NCBI GenBank assembly: GCA_903913285.1
Contig: CAIWKO010000034.1
Coordinates: 1 to 64,000 of the forward strand
Source: an uncultured Bacteroidales bacterium
GTDB lineage: Bacteria > Bacteroidota > Bacteroidia > Bacteroidales > CAIWKO01
Length of the DNA stretch: 64,000 bases
Direction: 5' to 3'
Shown here: positions 52,415-60,085 of the stretch, piece by piece
How positions within the stretch are numbered: position 1 is the stretch's first letter
How the letters are laid out: every line of letters begins with the position of its first letter
Position numbers and translations under genes: made by a program
Notes under the pieces: model-generated
Seen by the model: only the letters and a program-made list of their open reading frames with translations
Told to the model about the DNA's origin: nothing
The model's database searches: none

Positions 52415-52865
52415 CTTCTGAATTCTCACTCCTGACTTCTGCCTCCCTAAAGCCTCGCCATTTCAAAACTTGTCCGCCCTTTGGCGGATAATATCCCTCC
52501 CTCTGCCATTCCTTTTTATTGTTTCGAAGAAACAAAGTGCGTTGGCACATCCAAACGGCGGGCCGGCGCAGGCTGTGAATGAATAAAATAATAGAAAATC
52601 GTAAAAGGCGTTTACGTTTCCGCCTATTGGCGGACTACTTTTACTGATTTTCTTATTTTTTTCAGAGCGCGTGGAAGCTTCGTTTGGATTGTCTTTTTCT
52701 TTGGTTCGTTTCTTTTGGACACGCAAAAGAAATGAACAATTATAAAAAACTCCCTCAGTCATTTAACTTCAGGAGGCTTTTAACTTTAGGCACCTGCCCG
52801 ACTGAAGCCGTTCAGGCGGGCTTTAAGTACTTTAGGCACTTTAGGCACTTCAAACTTTAGGCACT
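52415..52865. repeat. Non-coding region with dispersed repeat copy B and TTTAGGCAC repeats
   Basis: 52521-52700 on the minus strand matches window positions 1-235. The covarying hairpin here is 52619-52624 with 52629-52634. 52783-52872 contains repeated TTTAGGCAC words around a GCCCG...CGGGC palindrome, like that at 9205-9260. A 99-codon minus-strand frame (52463-52762) overlaps the repeat and I regard it as non-coding. Confidence 0.7.
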
Positions 52866-53405
52866 TTAAATACTTCCCTTCCCCATTTTCATCAAAACAT
52901 CCCACAACACTATCCCTGCGCTCACCGAAACATTAAACGAATGTTTCGTCCCGAACTGCGGAATCTCCACACAAACATCACACAACTTCAGCGCGTTCTC
53001 ATCAACCCCGTTTATCTCGTTCCCAAAAACAAGAACATACTTACTGTCGCCATCCGGCAAAAAATCCTTCAGGTTTATGCTGCTGTCGGTTTGTTCAATT
53101 CCTATTATCTTGTAATTTGCTTTCCGCAACTGTTCCAACGCCTCACTCGTATGCTCAAAATATTCCCAAACAACCGATTCCGTTGCATCCAGTGCTGTCT
53201 TCTGTATCTCCCGGTGTGGCGGAGTAGCCGTAATACCACACAACACCAGTTTCTCCACACAAAAAGCATCGCACGTCCTGAACACCGAACCTATATTATG
53301 CATACTCCGTATATTATCCAGCACCACCACCACGGGCTTTTTTTCCTGCCTTCTGAACTCCTCCACCGTAACCCTCCCCAACTCCTCTATCCTCAATTTC
53401 CGCAT
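52866..53405 (-). CDS. TrmH/SpoU-family RNA 2'-O-methyltransferase
   Basis: The protein has 179 residues. The knotted SPOUT core shows DNIRSMHNIGSVFRTCDAF (motif 1), VLVFGNEINGVDENAL (motif 2) and EIPQFGTKHSFNVSVSAGI (motif 3). These methylate ribose in tRNA or rRNA with S-adenosylmethionine. The protein is short and lacks an N-terminal RNA-binding extension. The coding strand is strikingly G-rich, mirroring the C-rich plus strand of this region. Confidence 0.92.
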   Translation of the reverse strand: MRKLRIEELGRVTVEEFRRQEKKPVVVVLDNIRSMHNIGSVFRTCDAFCVEKLVLCGITATPPHREIQKTALDATESVVWEYFEHTSEALEQLRKANYKIIGIEQTDSSINLKDFLPDGDSKYVLVFGNEINGVDENALKLCDVCVEIPQFGTKHSFNVSVSAGIVLWDVLMKMGKGSI

Positions 53406-53422
53406 AAATCCACTATTAACTA

Positions 53423-53478
53423 TTCACTGTTCACTATTCACTGTTCACTGTTCACTGTTCACTATTCACTATTCACTA
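53423..53478. repeat. Heptanucleotide tandem repeat, eight units
   Basis: Eight consecutive copies of TTCACTR (R is G or A) fill the gap between the SPOUT and DUF3078 genes. Confidence 0.9.
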
Positions 53479-53482
53479 TCCC

Positions 53483-54430
53483 TCACTCCCTCTTCCCCTG
53501 TTTCCTCTGGTGAAAAGCATACGACAAGCCCACGCCTATAACCTCCTTAAACTGTGTCCGCGGAACATCCCCCTTCGGTGTCTTTATCCTCACATCATCA
53601 TCATAAATCAACTGCGTGTTTATCGTTGTCGACAACCACTTGTTCACCTTCAAACCCACCAACACGTTCCAGTTCACATCCACGTTCCCAAACTTGTGCA
53701 AATAATCGCTAAACAACTCCACCGATGTGTTCACCGTCACATTTTTAAAAACCTCCTTATTAAACACTGCCCTCACATAAGCACCAAACTCCCCCTTCAT
53801 CCTTTTCCCTTTCTCCACACCAAAATCACCATGTGCCGAAAGCGTGTCATCCTCCACAAACGTAAAACGTCCTGCTGCCGGCGAAACATACAACGTAAAA
53901 AACTCTGCCGGAACATAATTGATCCCTATCCCTGCCACCACATAACCCGGAGCCATAAACTTCGAAATAGCCACGCTGTCATTCGGATAATTATAACCGT
54001 TCGTAAACTGTGTCCTCACATTTGCCAGCAGCGTAACATCCCAGTGTTTCCCCAGCGCGTATCCGTATGATGTCGTATACTCCACCTTATCATCCGTCTT
54101 CGTAAACCGTGCCGCGCTGCTTTTCCCCAGCAACTGAAACCCGTACGCCAAATCTATCGTGTTCTTCCACGAACTTTTCTGCCTCCTATAATCCGCTTTC
54201 AAATTAAACAAGGCCCCTGCACCAAACGAATTCTGTCCCCCCGACGCCCAGTTCGTAAACGTCGCCTGGTTTATATTCACCGTTGCCGTTCCCAAAATCG
54301 TCCACGGTCTCACGCTGTCTTTCACATTCAGCTCGCTCCGGTCTAGCTTTGTTGCCACTTTGTCTATCGGGTCCTGTCCCATCGCCATCCCTGTCCACAA
54401 CACTCCCGCCAGCAATAACATCTTTCTCAT
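53483..54430 (-). CDS. DUF3078 outer-membrane protein
   Basis: The protein has 315 residues. A signal peptide (1-18, ending GMAMGQ) is followed by the DUF3078 pattern: NINQATFTNWASGGQNSFG near the N-terminus, then regular amphipathic strands to an aromatic end (GVGLSYAFHQRKQ). It is a beta-barrel type envelope protein common in Bacteroidota; its role is unknown. The plus strand in this gene is very C-rich and almost G-free. Confidence 0.9.
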   Translation of the reverse strand: MRKMLLLAGVLWTGMAMGQDPIDKVATKLDRSELNVKDSVRPWTILGTATVNINQATFTNWASGGQNSFGAGALFNLKADYRRQKSSWKNTIDLAYGFQLLGKSSAARFTKTDDKVEYTTSYGYALGKHWDVTLLANVRTQFTNGYNYPNDSVAISKFMAPGYVVAGIGINYVPAEFFTLYVSPAAGRFTFVEDDTLSAHGDFGVEKGKRMKGEFGAYVRAVFNKEVFKNVTVNTSVELFSDYLHKFGNVDVNWNVLVGLKVNKWLSTTINTQLIYDDDVRIKTPKGDVPRTQFKEVIGVGLSYAFHQRKQGKRE

Positions 54431-54454
54431 ACCTTAAAATTTAAAATGATGCTG

Positions 54455-54462
54455 CAAAAATA
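54455..54462 (-). promoter_or_regulatory. -7 element (TATTTTTG) of the DUF3078 gene
   Basis: A perfect minus-strand TAnnTTTG, 24 bp before the start codon at 54430. Confidence 0.55.
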
Positions 54463-54498
54463 TAAAAAAATAATCGAATCCGTTTACAAACAACCTTC

Positions 54499-54543
54499 CA
54501 AAAAAAAGAGGCTGCCCGATGTGTTTCATCCCGACAGCCTCTT
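54499..54543 (-). terminator. Intrinsic terminator after ssb
   Basis: AAGAGGCTG (54506-54514) pairs with CAGCCTCTT (54535-54543), with a further imperfect inner stem, and is followed by eight T residues on the minus strand. Confidence 0.85.
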
Positions 54544-54569
54544 GTGATTAAAAAAAAACTAGCAGTCAC

Positions 54570-54923
54570 TCATGCAGCCTTTTCTTTTCTGACGATTTCG
54601 GTAGCTTCGAAACTAAATGCCCTGATTTCAACAACATTTTGTTTTTTGCCGCTTTTGTCAGTATATTGGCGATACGTTATTTTTCCCTGCAAACTGACAA
54701 AAGTTCCTTTCCTGATCTTTTCCAGGGCTTCTTCCCCAAGTTTATCCCACATCACCACATTGTGCCAGGTGGTGTTGCGCACCCATTCGTCATTGTTGTT
54801 TTTATAACTGGTGCTTGTTGCCAACGAAAAACGTATCATCTGGTTTCCGTTCTTCATGGTTCTTACTTCAGGATTCGTGCCTGCGAATCCGCTTAATTCT
54901 ACTTTGTTAATTGACTTTTCCAT
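54570..54923 (-). CDS. ssb: Single-stranded DNA-binding protein
   Basis: The protein has 117 residues, one OB fold: NKVELSGFAGTNPEVRTM, MIRFSLATSTSYKNNNDEWV, TTWHNVVMWDKLGEEALEKIRKG-type core, then RQYTDKSGKKQNVVEIRAF. It lacks the long acidic C-terminal tail with the DDDIPF-like tip of the main Ssb of many bacteria, so it may be a paralogue used in recombination or competence rather than replication. Confidence 0.92.
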   Translation of the reverse strand: MEKSINKVELSGFAGTNPEVRTMKNGNQMIRFSLATSTSYKNNNDEWVRNTTWHNVVMWDKLGEEALEKIRKGTFVSLQGKITYRQYTDKSGKKQNVVEIRAFSFEATEIVRKEKAA

Positions 54924-55067
54924 GATACTTAAGATTTAATTGTTAAACTTTTTTTGTTACTGAAATTTGATGAAGCAAAGTAAACACCTCAGAGAAAGTT
55001 TATTCGGTTATTAAATATTTGTATTCGGATATAGTCGGTTGTAAGCGTTTGTAAACGGATAATTTTA

Positions 55068-55075
55068 TATATTTG
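55068..55075 (+). promoter_or_regulatory. -7 element (TATATTTG) of the zinc-finger-like gene
   Basis: A perfect TAnnTTTG, 23 bp before the ATG at 55099. Confidence 0.6.
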
Positions 55076-55098
55076 TAATCCAAAAAATAATAGTTCTC

Positions 55099-55467
55099 AT
55101 GAGTGATAAACGTAAATGCCTCGATTGCGGAGAAGAATTTAGTGGCCGTATCGACAAAAAATTTTGTTCGGACATGTGCCGTAATTCTTATAACAACAAA
55201 CTTAACAGCGATTCCATCAATCTGGTGCGCAACATCAACGCCATATTGCGCAAAAACAGGCGCATACTTGAAGAGGTGAACCACGATGAAAAAACCAAGG
55301 TTCATAAGAAAAAGCTGCTCGATAAAGGCTTTGATTTCAATTATTTTACAAGCATTTATAAAACACAGAAAGGAACCGTTTATCATTTTTGCTATGAACA
55401 AGGCTATCTCGAATTGGATAACGATTTCTATTTCTTGGTTGTCAATAAAAAAATAAAGGAAGAGTAG
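55099..55467 (+). CDS. Small zinc-ribbon-like protein
   Basis: The protein has 122 residues. The N-terminus carries two cysteine pairs, CLDCGEEF and [10 protein letters not shown], a likely zinc site of about 25 residues. The rest is helical then beta and basic, without a known family. It lies between ssb (divergent) and mutS, which hints at a nucleic-acid link, but this is inference. Base composition is ordinary, unlike the C-rich mutS that follows. Confidence 0.8.
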   Translation: MSDKRKCLDCGEEFSGRIDKKFCSDMCRNSYNNKLNSDSINLVRNINAILRKNRRILEEVNHDEKTKVHKKKLLDKGFDFNYFTSIYKTQKGTVYHFCYEQGYLELDNDFYFLVVNKKIKEE

Positions 55468-55497
55468 TTAATGTAGATGACTTCATTCCAAAAAACC

Positions 55498-55505
55498 TAA
55501 CTTTG
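55498..55505 (+). promoter_or_regulatory. -7 element (TAACTTTG) of mutS
   Basis: A perfect TAnnTTTG that overlaps the first open-frame TTG (55503), so translation must start downstream. Confidence 0.6.
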
Positions 55506-55520
55506 CTTAAAATTTTCCCC

Positions 55521-58148
55521 GTGTCCAAACCCAAATCCACCATCGCCGAAACCCCCTTGATGAAACAACACAACGCCATCAAGGCCCGCTTCCCCGATGC
55601 CCTCCTCCTCTTCCGCGTGGGCGACTTCTACGAAACCTTTGGCTCCGATGCCGTCCGTGCTTCCAACATCCTCGGCATTGTCCTTACCCGTCGCGCCAAC
55701 GGCTCCGCCACCTTCATCGATCTCGCTGGCTTCCCCCACCATGCCCTCGACACCTACCTGCCCCGTCTCGTCCGCGCCGGCCTCCGTGTCGCCATCTGCG
55801 ATCAGCTCGAAGACCCCAAACTAACCAAAACCATCGTCAAACGAGGCATAACCGAAATCATCACCCCCGGCGTTGCCTGCAACGACAAGGTCCTCGACCA
55901 CAAACAAAACAACTTCCTCGCCGCCGTCCATCTCGCCGCCAACATCGTCGGCGTCTCCTTCCTCGACATCTCCACAGGCGAATACTACCTCGCTCAGGGC
56001 TCCCCCGAATACATCGACAACCTCATGCAATCATTCCGGCCAAACGAGGTCATCGTCCAAAAAAACAAACAACCCCAATTCATCGCCGCCTTCGGCGACA
56101 AATTCTACATCTCCACCTTCGACGATTGGGTCTTCACCCCCGACTTCGCCCTCAACATACTCCTAACCCACTTCCAAACCACCTCACTCAAAGGCTTCGG
56201 CATCAGCGATCTCGACTCCGCCATCATAGCCGCCGGCGCTGCCCTCCACTATCTCGCCGAAACCCAACACGACCGCATCTCCCACATCTCAAAACTAACC
56301 CGCATCGAACCCGACCGCTACGTCTGGATCGATCGTTTCACCATCCGCAACCTGGAGCTCCTCAGCTCCCCCAACGAAAAGGCCCTCACCCTGCTTGATA
56401 TCATCGACCAAACCCTAACCCCCATGGGCAGCCGGCTGTTAAAACGCTGGATCGTCATGCCGCTTAAAAACAAACAACCTATCGAAGAACGCCTCAACAC
56501 TGTCGAATATTTCATCCAACATCCCGACTTTTCCGAACAACTTTCCAAACATGTCAAACTCATTGGCGACCTGGAGCGTCTCATCTCCAAAGTAGCCGTT
56601 GGCAAAATCAACCCGCGCGAGGTCGTTCAGATAAAAAGGGCGCTCCATGCCATAGCGTACATCAAAAACCTCTTCCAAACCTCCGAAAACCCTCCCTTAC
56701 AAAAAATAGCAGAACAACTAAACCCCTGCAAACTCATCTCCGATCGCATCCAACACGACCTCAACGACGACCCTCCTGCCTTAGCCATCAAAGGCAACAT
56801 CATTTCCCGGGGCGTTTCCCCCGAGCTCGACGAACTTCGCCAACTCGCCTTCTCGGGAAAAGACTTTCTCGTGCAGATCCAGCAGCGCGAAAGCGAACTC
56901 ACCGGCATCCCTTCACTAAAAATATCCTTCAACAACGTATTCGGCTACTACATCGAAGTAACCAACACACACAAAAACAAAGTCCCCCCCACCTGGACCC
57001 GCAAACAAACCCTCGTCAACTGCGAACGCTACATCACCGAAGAACTCAAACAATACGAAGAAAAAATTCTCGGTGCCGAAGAAAAAATTCTGGCGCTCGA
57101 AACCCAGCTCTACAACCAACTTGTCGCTGCCCTGTTCGATTACATCAAACCCATCCAGCTCAACGCATCCCTAACCGCTTCCGTCGATTGTTTGCTCTCT
57201 GCAGCCTCCATTGCCGTTCAAAACAACTACACCCGTCCACAAATCAACGACACTTTCGTGATCGACATCAAAAACGGACGACATCCCGTCATCGAACAAA
57301 ACCTGCCTGCCGGCGAAAAATACATTGCCAACGATGTCTATCTTGATGACTCCAAACAACAGATCATCATCATCACCGGTCCCAATATGGCTGGCAAATC
57401 TGCCCTCTTGCGCCAAACCGCTTTAATAGTATTGCTTGCGCAGATCGGAAGTTACGTCCCCGCCGAATCGGCTCAAATTGGCATCGTCGACAAGATATTC
57501 ACCAGGGTAGGAGCTTCCGACAACATATCCTCAGGCGAATCCACCTTCATGGTCGAGATGAACGAAACCGCCAGCATTCTCAACAACATATCCTCGCGGA
57601 GCCTCATATTACTCGACGAGATAGGCCGCGGAACCAGCACCTACGACGGCATTTCCATAGCCTGGGCCATAGCCGAATATCTTCACGAGAACAAACTCTT
57701 TAAACCCAAGGTACTATTTGCCACCCACTACCACGAACTCAACGAAATGGCAAAAACCATGCAGGGTATCAAAAACTTTCACGTATCGGTTAAAGAGATC
57801 GGCAACAAGATCATATTCATGCGCAAACTTATCCCCGGCGGAACCGAACATAGCTTCGGCATTCACGTGGCGAAAATGGCAGGCATCCCTCAGCGCGTCA
57901 TCGACCGCGCAAACGATTTGCTCCACAGCCTCGAGAAAGACCACAGCAACCAGGAACTCAACACCAATCCCGTCGGGAAACAAAACAACACTGCCGATAA
58001 CTATCAGCTAAGCTTCATCCAGCTCGACGATCCCCTCCTTGAGCAGATCAAAGACGACATTCTGAACACCGACATCAACACCCTCACACCCGTTGAAGCA
58101 CTGATGAAACTAAATGAGATCAAGAACCTCCTGAAAAAAAAGAAATAG
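55521..58148 (+). CDS. mutS: DNA mismatch repair protein MutS
   Basis: With a GTG start at 55521 the protein has 875 residues. The mismatch-binding N-terminus has [12 protein letters not shown] with the Phe-x-Glu wedge, and the C-terminal ATPase has [13 protein letters not shown] (Walker A), [25 protein letters not shown] (Walker B) and ATHYHEL. An ATG at 55560 is the alternative start. Codon use is extremely C-ending in the first two thirds and relaxes towards the 3' end. A mutL gene is not in the window. Confidence 0.95.
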   Translation: MSKPKSTIAETPLMKQHNAIKARFPDALLLFRVGDFYETFGSDAVRASNILGIVLTRRANGSATFIDLAGFPHHALDTYLPRLVRAGLRVAICDQLEDPKLTKTIVKRGITEIITPGVACNDKVLDHKQNNFLAAVHLAANIVGVSFLDISTGEYYLAQGSPEYIDNLMQSFRPNEVIVQKNKQPQFIAAFGDKFYISTFDDWVFTPDFALNILLTHFQTTSLKGFGISDLDSAIIAAGAALHYLAETQHDRISHISKLTRIEPDRYVWIDRFTIRNLELLSSPNEKALTLLDIIDQTLTPMGSRLLKRWIVMPLKNKQPIEERLNTVEYFIQHPDFSEQLSKHVKLIGDLERLISKVAVGKINPREVVQIKRALHAIAYIKNLFQTSENPPLQKIAEQLNPCKLISDRIQHDLNDDPPALAIKGNIISRGVSPELDELRQLAFSGKDFLVQIQQRESELTGIPSLKISFNNVFGYYIEVTNTHKNKVPPTWTRKQTLVNCERYITEELKQYEEKILGAEEKILALETQLYNQLVAALFDYIKPIQLNASLTASVDCLLSAASIAVQNNYTRPQINDTFVIDIKNGRHPVIEQNLPAGEKYIANDVYLDDSKQQIIIITGPNMAGKSALLRQTALIVLLAQIGSYVPAESAQIGIVDKIFTRVGASDNISSGESTFMVEMNETASILNNISSRSLILLDEIGRGTSTYDGISIAWAIAEYLHENKLFKPKVLFATHYHELNEMAKTMQGIKNFHVSVKEIGNKIIFMRKLIPGGTEHSFGIHVAKMAGIPQRVIDRANDLLHSLEKDHSNQELNTNPVGKQNNTADNYQLSFIQLDDPLLEQIKDDILNTDINTLTPVEALMKLNEIKNLLKKKK

Positions 58149-58219
58149 TTTTTAGTTTAACGTAATATCCTAAGCCCCGCACACCTCCTACCAGATACCA
58201 AATACCATATACCTTATAC

Positions 58220-59104
58220 CTATTTATAAAACCCTTCCAGATTTTTCCAGCGCTTATGCGACCACAGCCAGTATTGCGGAGCACGCAGTATGGTCTTTTC
58301 CAAACATTCGATGTACGAGTTCATAACGAAGCCGTATTCGGTATCTTTCGGGTGGTCTGCTATCCGGATGAGGTGTATCTTGTACCTTCCTTTTCCTACA
58401 CGTTCCATATCGGCATAAACCACCGGAAAATCATATTCTTTGGCATACTTTTCGGCACCATACATGAAATAGGTTTCTTTATTCAGGAAAGTTCTCGGAA
58501 ATCCTTTCTTCGCACCTCCGGGATATTGGTCCGCCAGAAAAAGGCTAGCGGTCAAACGGTCTTTATCTTTTGCAAATTCCTCTTTAATGTTATCGGCGTT
58601 GATGATTTTCATGCCGGTTTTGCTGCGTTTATTATTTATCAGAACATTTAGTACCTGATTCGACAAAGGTTTCCCAACCCCGACGGCCAGGTGCGGAAAC
58701 AAAAGGTTAAGGGCATAGATCAAAATTTCCCAGTTGCCGTAGTGTGCCGACATAAAAATAACACTTCGCTGATCCTTCGCATAATTTTCCATGATCTCAG
58801 GATTATCGCAACTGATCCTGTTCAGTAAATTTTTCTTTCCGATCGTAAGACATTTGATCGTCTCGAAAAACATATCCGACAAAAACATAAAGAACTGTTT
58901 CGATACCTGATGCAGATTTACCGTATCGGGTAAACTTCCTTCCAGATTCTTTTCCACTACTTTTTTGCGATAATTAAAAACATAATACAACAACAGGTAC
59001 ATGATCTTTGAAAACACATAAAGAACCTGAATCGGCAACAACGAAAACAACAACAGCAAATAAAAAAGGAAGTAATTAATGCATTTGGAAAAGAAGGAGA
59101 TCAT
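58220..59104 (-). CDS. LpxL/HtrB-type acyltransferase
   Basis: With the ATG at 59104 the protein has 294 residues. A membrane anchor covers about 8-40. The catalytic HX4E-type motif is SAHYGNWEIL, and downstream blocks include ADQYPGGAKKG-type and FPVVYADMERVGKGRYKIHL. These enzymes add secondary acyl chains to lipid A at the inner membrane. The longer frame to 59155 begins near a -7 element and is not used. It is divergent from the metallophosphoesterase gene. Confidence 0.9.
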   Translation of the reverse strand: MISFFSKCINYFLFYLLLLFSLLPIQVLYVFSKIMYLLLYYVFNYRKKVVEKNLEGSLPDTVNLHQVSKQFFMFLSDMFFETIKCLTIGKKNLLNRISCDNPEIMENYAKDQRSVIFMSAHYGNWEILIYALNLLFPHLAVGVGKPLSNQVLNVLINNKRSKTGMKIINADNIKEEFAKDKDRLTASLFLADQYPGGAKKGFPRTFLNKETYFMYGAEKYAKEYDFPVVYADMERVGKGRYKIHLIRIADHPKDTEYGFVMNSYIECLEKTILRAPQYWLWSHKRWKNLEGFYK

Positions 59105-59142
59105 TTTGCTTTGATAAAATTGTTTTCGGGCCGAAACTTTTG

Positions 59143-59150
59143 CAAATATA
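59143..59150 (-). promoter_or_regulatory. -7 element (TATATTTG) of the acyltransferase gene
   Basis: A perfect minus-strand TAnnTTTG, 38 bp before the ATG at 59104. Confidence 0.55.
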
Positions 59151-59220
59151 ACCAAATCGCAAATTTTATGTTTTAATATTCTTTTTTTTACTAATCTTGT
59201 GAAAAATAAATTGTAGGCTC

Positions 59221-60051
59221 ATGAAGCATAAAATTATTGTTCCCGGATCATTAATACTTCTGATGTTGTTCGTAGTGACTGCGAAGAGTTCCGCACAGGT
59301 TGTTTCGCCCAAAGATTCGGTTATTGTAATGTTTGGCGATACACGCACCAATCATGAAGTTCATAAGCTGATAGTAAAAGATATTATGACGTTTCATCCC
59401 GTTGCTGTATTCCATACAGGGGATCTGGTGTATAACGGCAAACTGACATCGGACTGGAATATATTTAAATCGATCATGAAACCCATCCTCGATTCGAGCC
59501 GCTTTTATCCGAGTTTCGGGAACCACGAGATGCACAGCGAAACGATGACGACAGATTATAAGGTTCCGAACAACGGCAAATGGTATTCGGTGAATATTAT
59601 GAACATCCATTTTACGGTTCTCGACAACTTTTCTAATTTTTCTGTAGGTTCGAAACAATATAAATGGCTGGTGGCCGATTTGAAAGCAAGCAGCAGCAGT
59701 TTGTTCCGCGTGGTGGTGATGCATTTAACCGTCTACAGTTCGGGGCCACATAAAGACAAGATCAAAAAGATAAAAAGATCTCTGGTTCCTTTGTTCGAGA
59801 AATATGGTGTAAGCGTGGTTTTCAGCGGACACAATCACAGCTACGAGAAGTCATTTGCCAACAATATTTATTATATAACCACGGCAGGAGGAGGTGCCCC
59901 GTTGTATGATAAGGTGCGGACGCTTCCCGAATCGCAATTGTATATTAAAAACTATAATTTCTGCACATTGAAAGTAAAAAACAAGACGCTGGAGATTCGG
60001 GCGCTGGATACGAACATGCGCGTGATTGATGCCGTGAATATCAAGAAATAA
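59221..60051 (+). CDS. Secreted metallophosphoesterase
   Basis: The protein has 276 residues. A signal peptide (1-25, ending AKSSAQ) precedes a calcineurin-like domain: GDTR in the first metal motif, FHTGDLVYNG, FGNHEMHS, VVMHLTVYS and FSGHNHSYEK. These supply the two-metal active site for phosphate ester cleavage; purple-acid-phosphatase-like substrates are possible. GH97 begins 34 bp downstream on the same strand, so the two likely share a transcript. Confidence 0.92.
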   Translation: MKHKIIVPGSLILLMLFVVTAKSSAQVVSPKDSVIVMFGDTRTNHEVHKLIVKDIMTFHPVAVFHTGDLVYNGKLTSDWNIFKSIMKPILDSSRFYPSFGNHEMHSETMTTDYKVPNNGKWYSVNIMNIHFTVLDNFSNFSVGSKQYKWLVADLKASSSSLFRVVVMHLTVYSSGPHKDKIKKIKRSLVPLFEKYGVSVVFSGHNHSYEKSFANNIYYITTAGGGAPLYDKVRTLPESQLYIKNYNFCTLKVKNKTLEIRALDTNMRVIDAVNIKK

Positions 60052-60085
60052 TTGTCATAATACCAACTTTTATCATGCTAATGAA

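Noticed and set aside
52463..52762. 99-codon minus-strand frame
   Set aside because: It lies in a dispersed non-coding repeat whose other copy at 1-235 has insertions that break the frame.
55597..56398. Overlapping proline/serine-rich frames inside mutS
   Set aside because: They arise from extreme C richness of the mutS 5' region and are shadows of the real gene.
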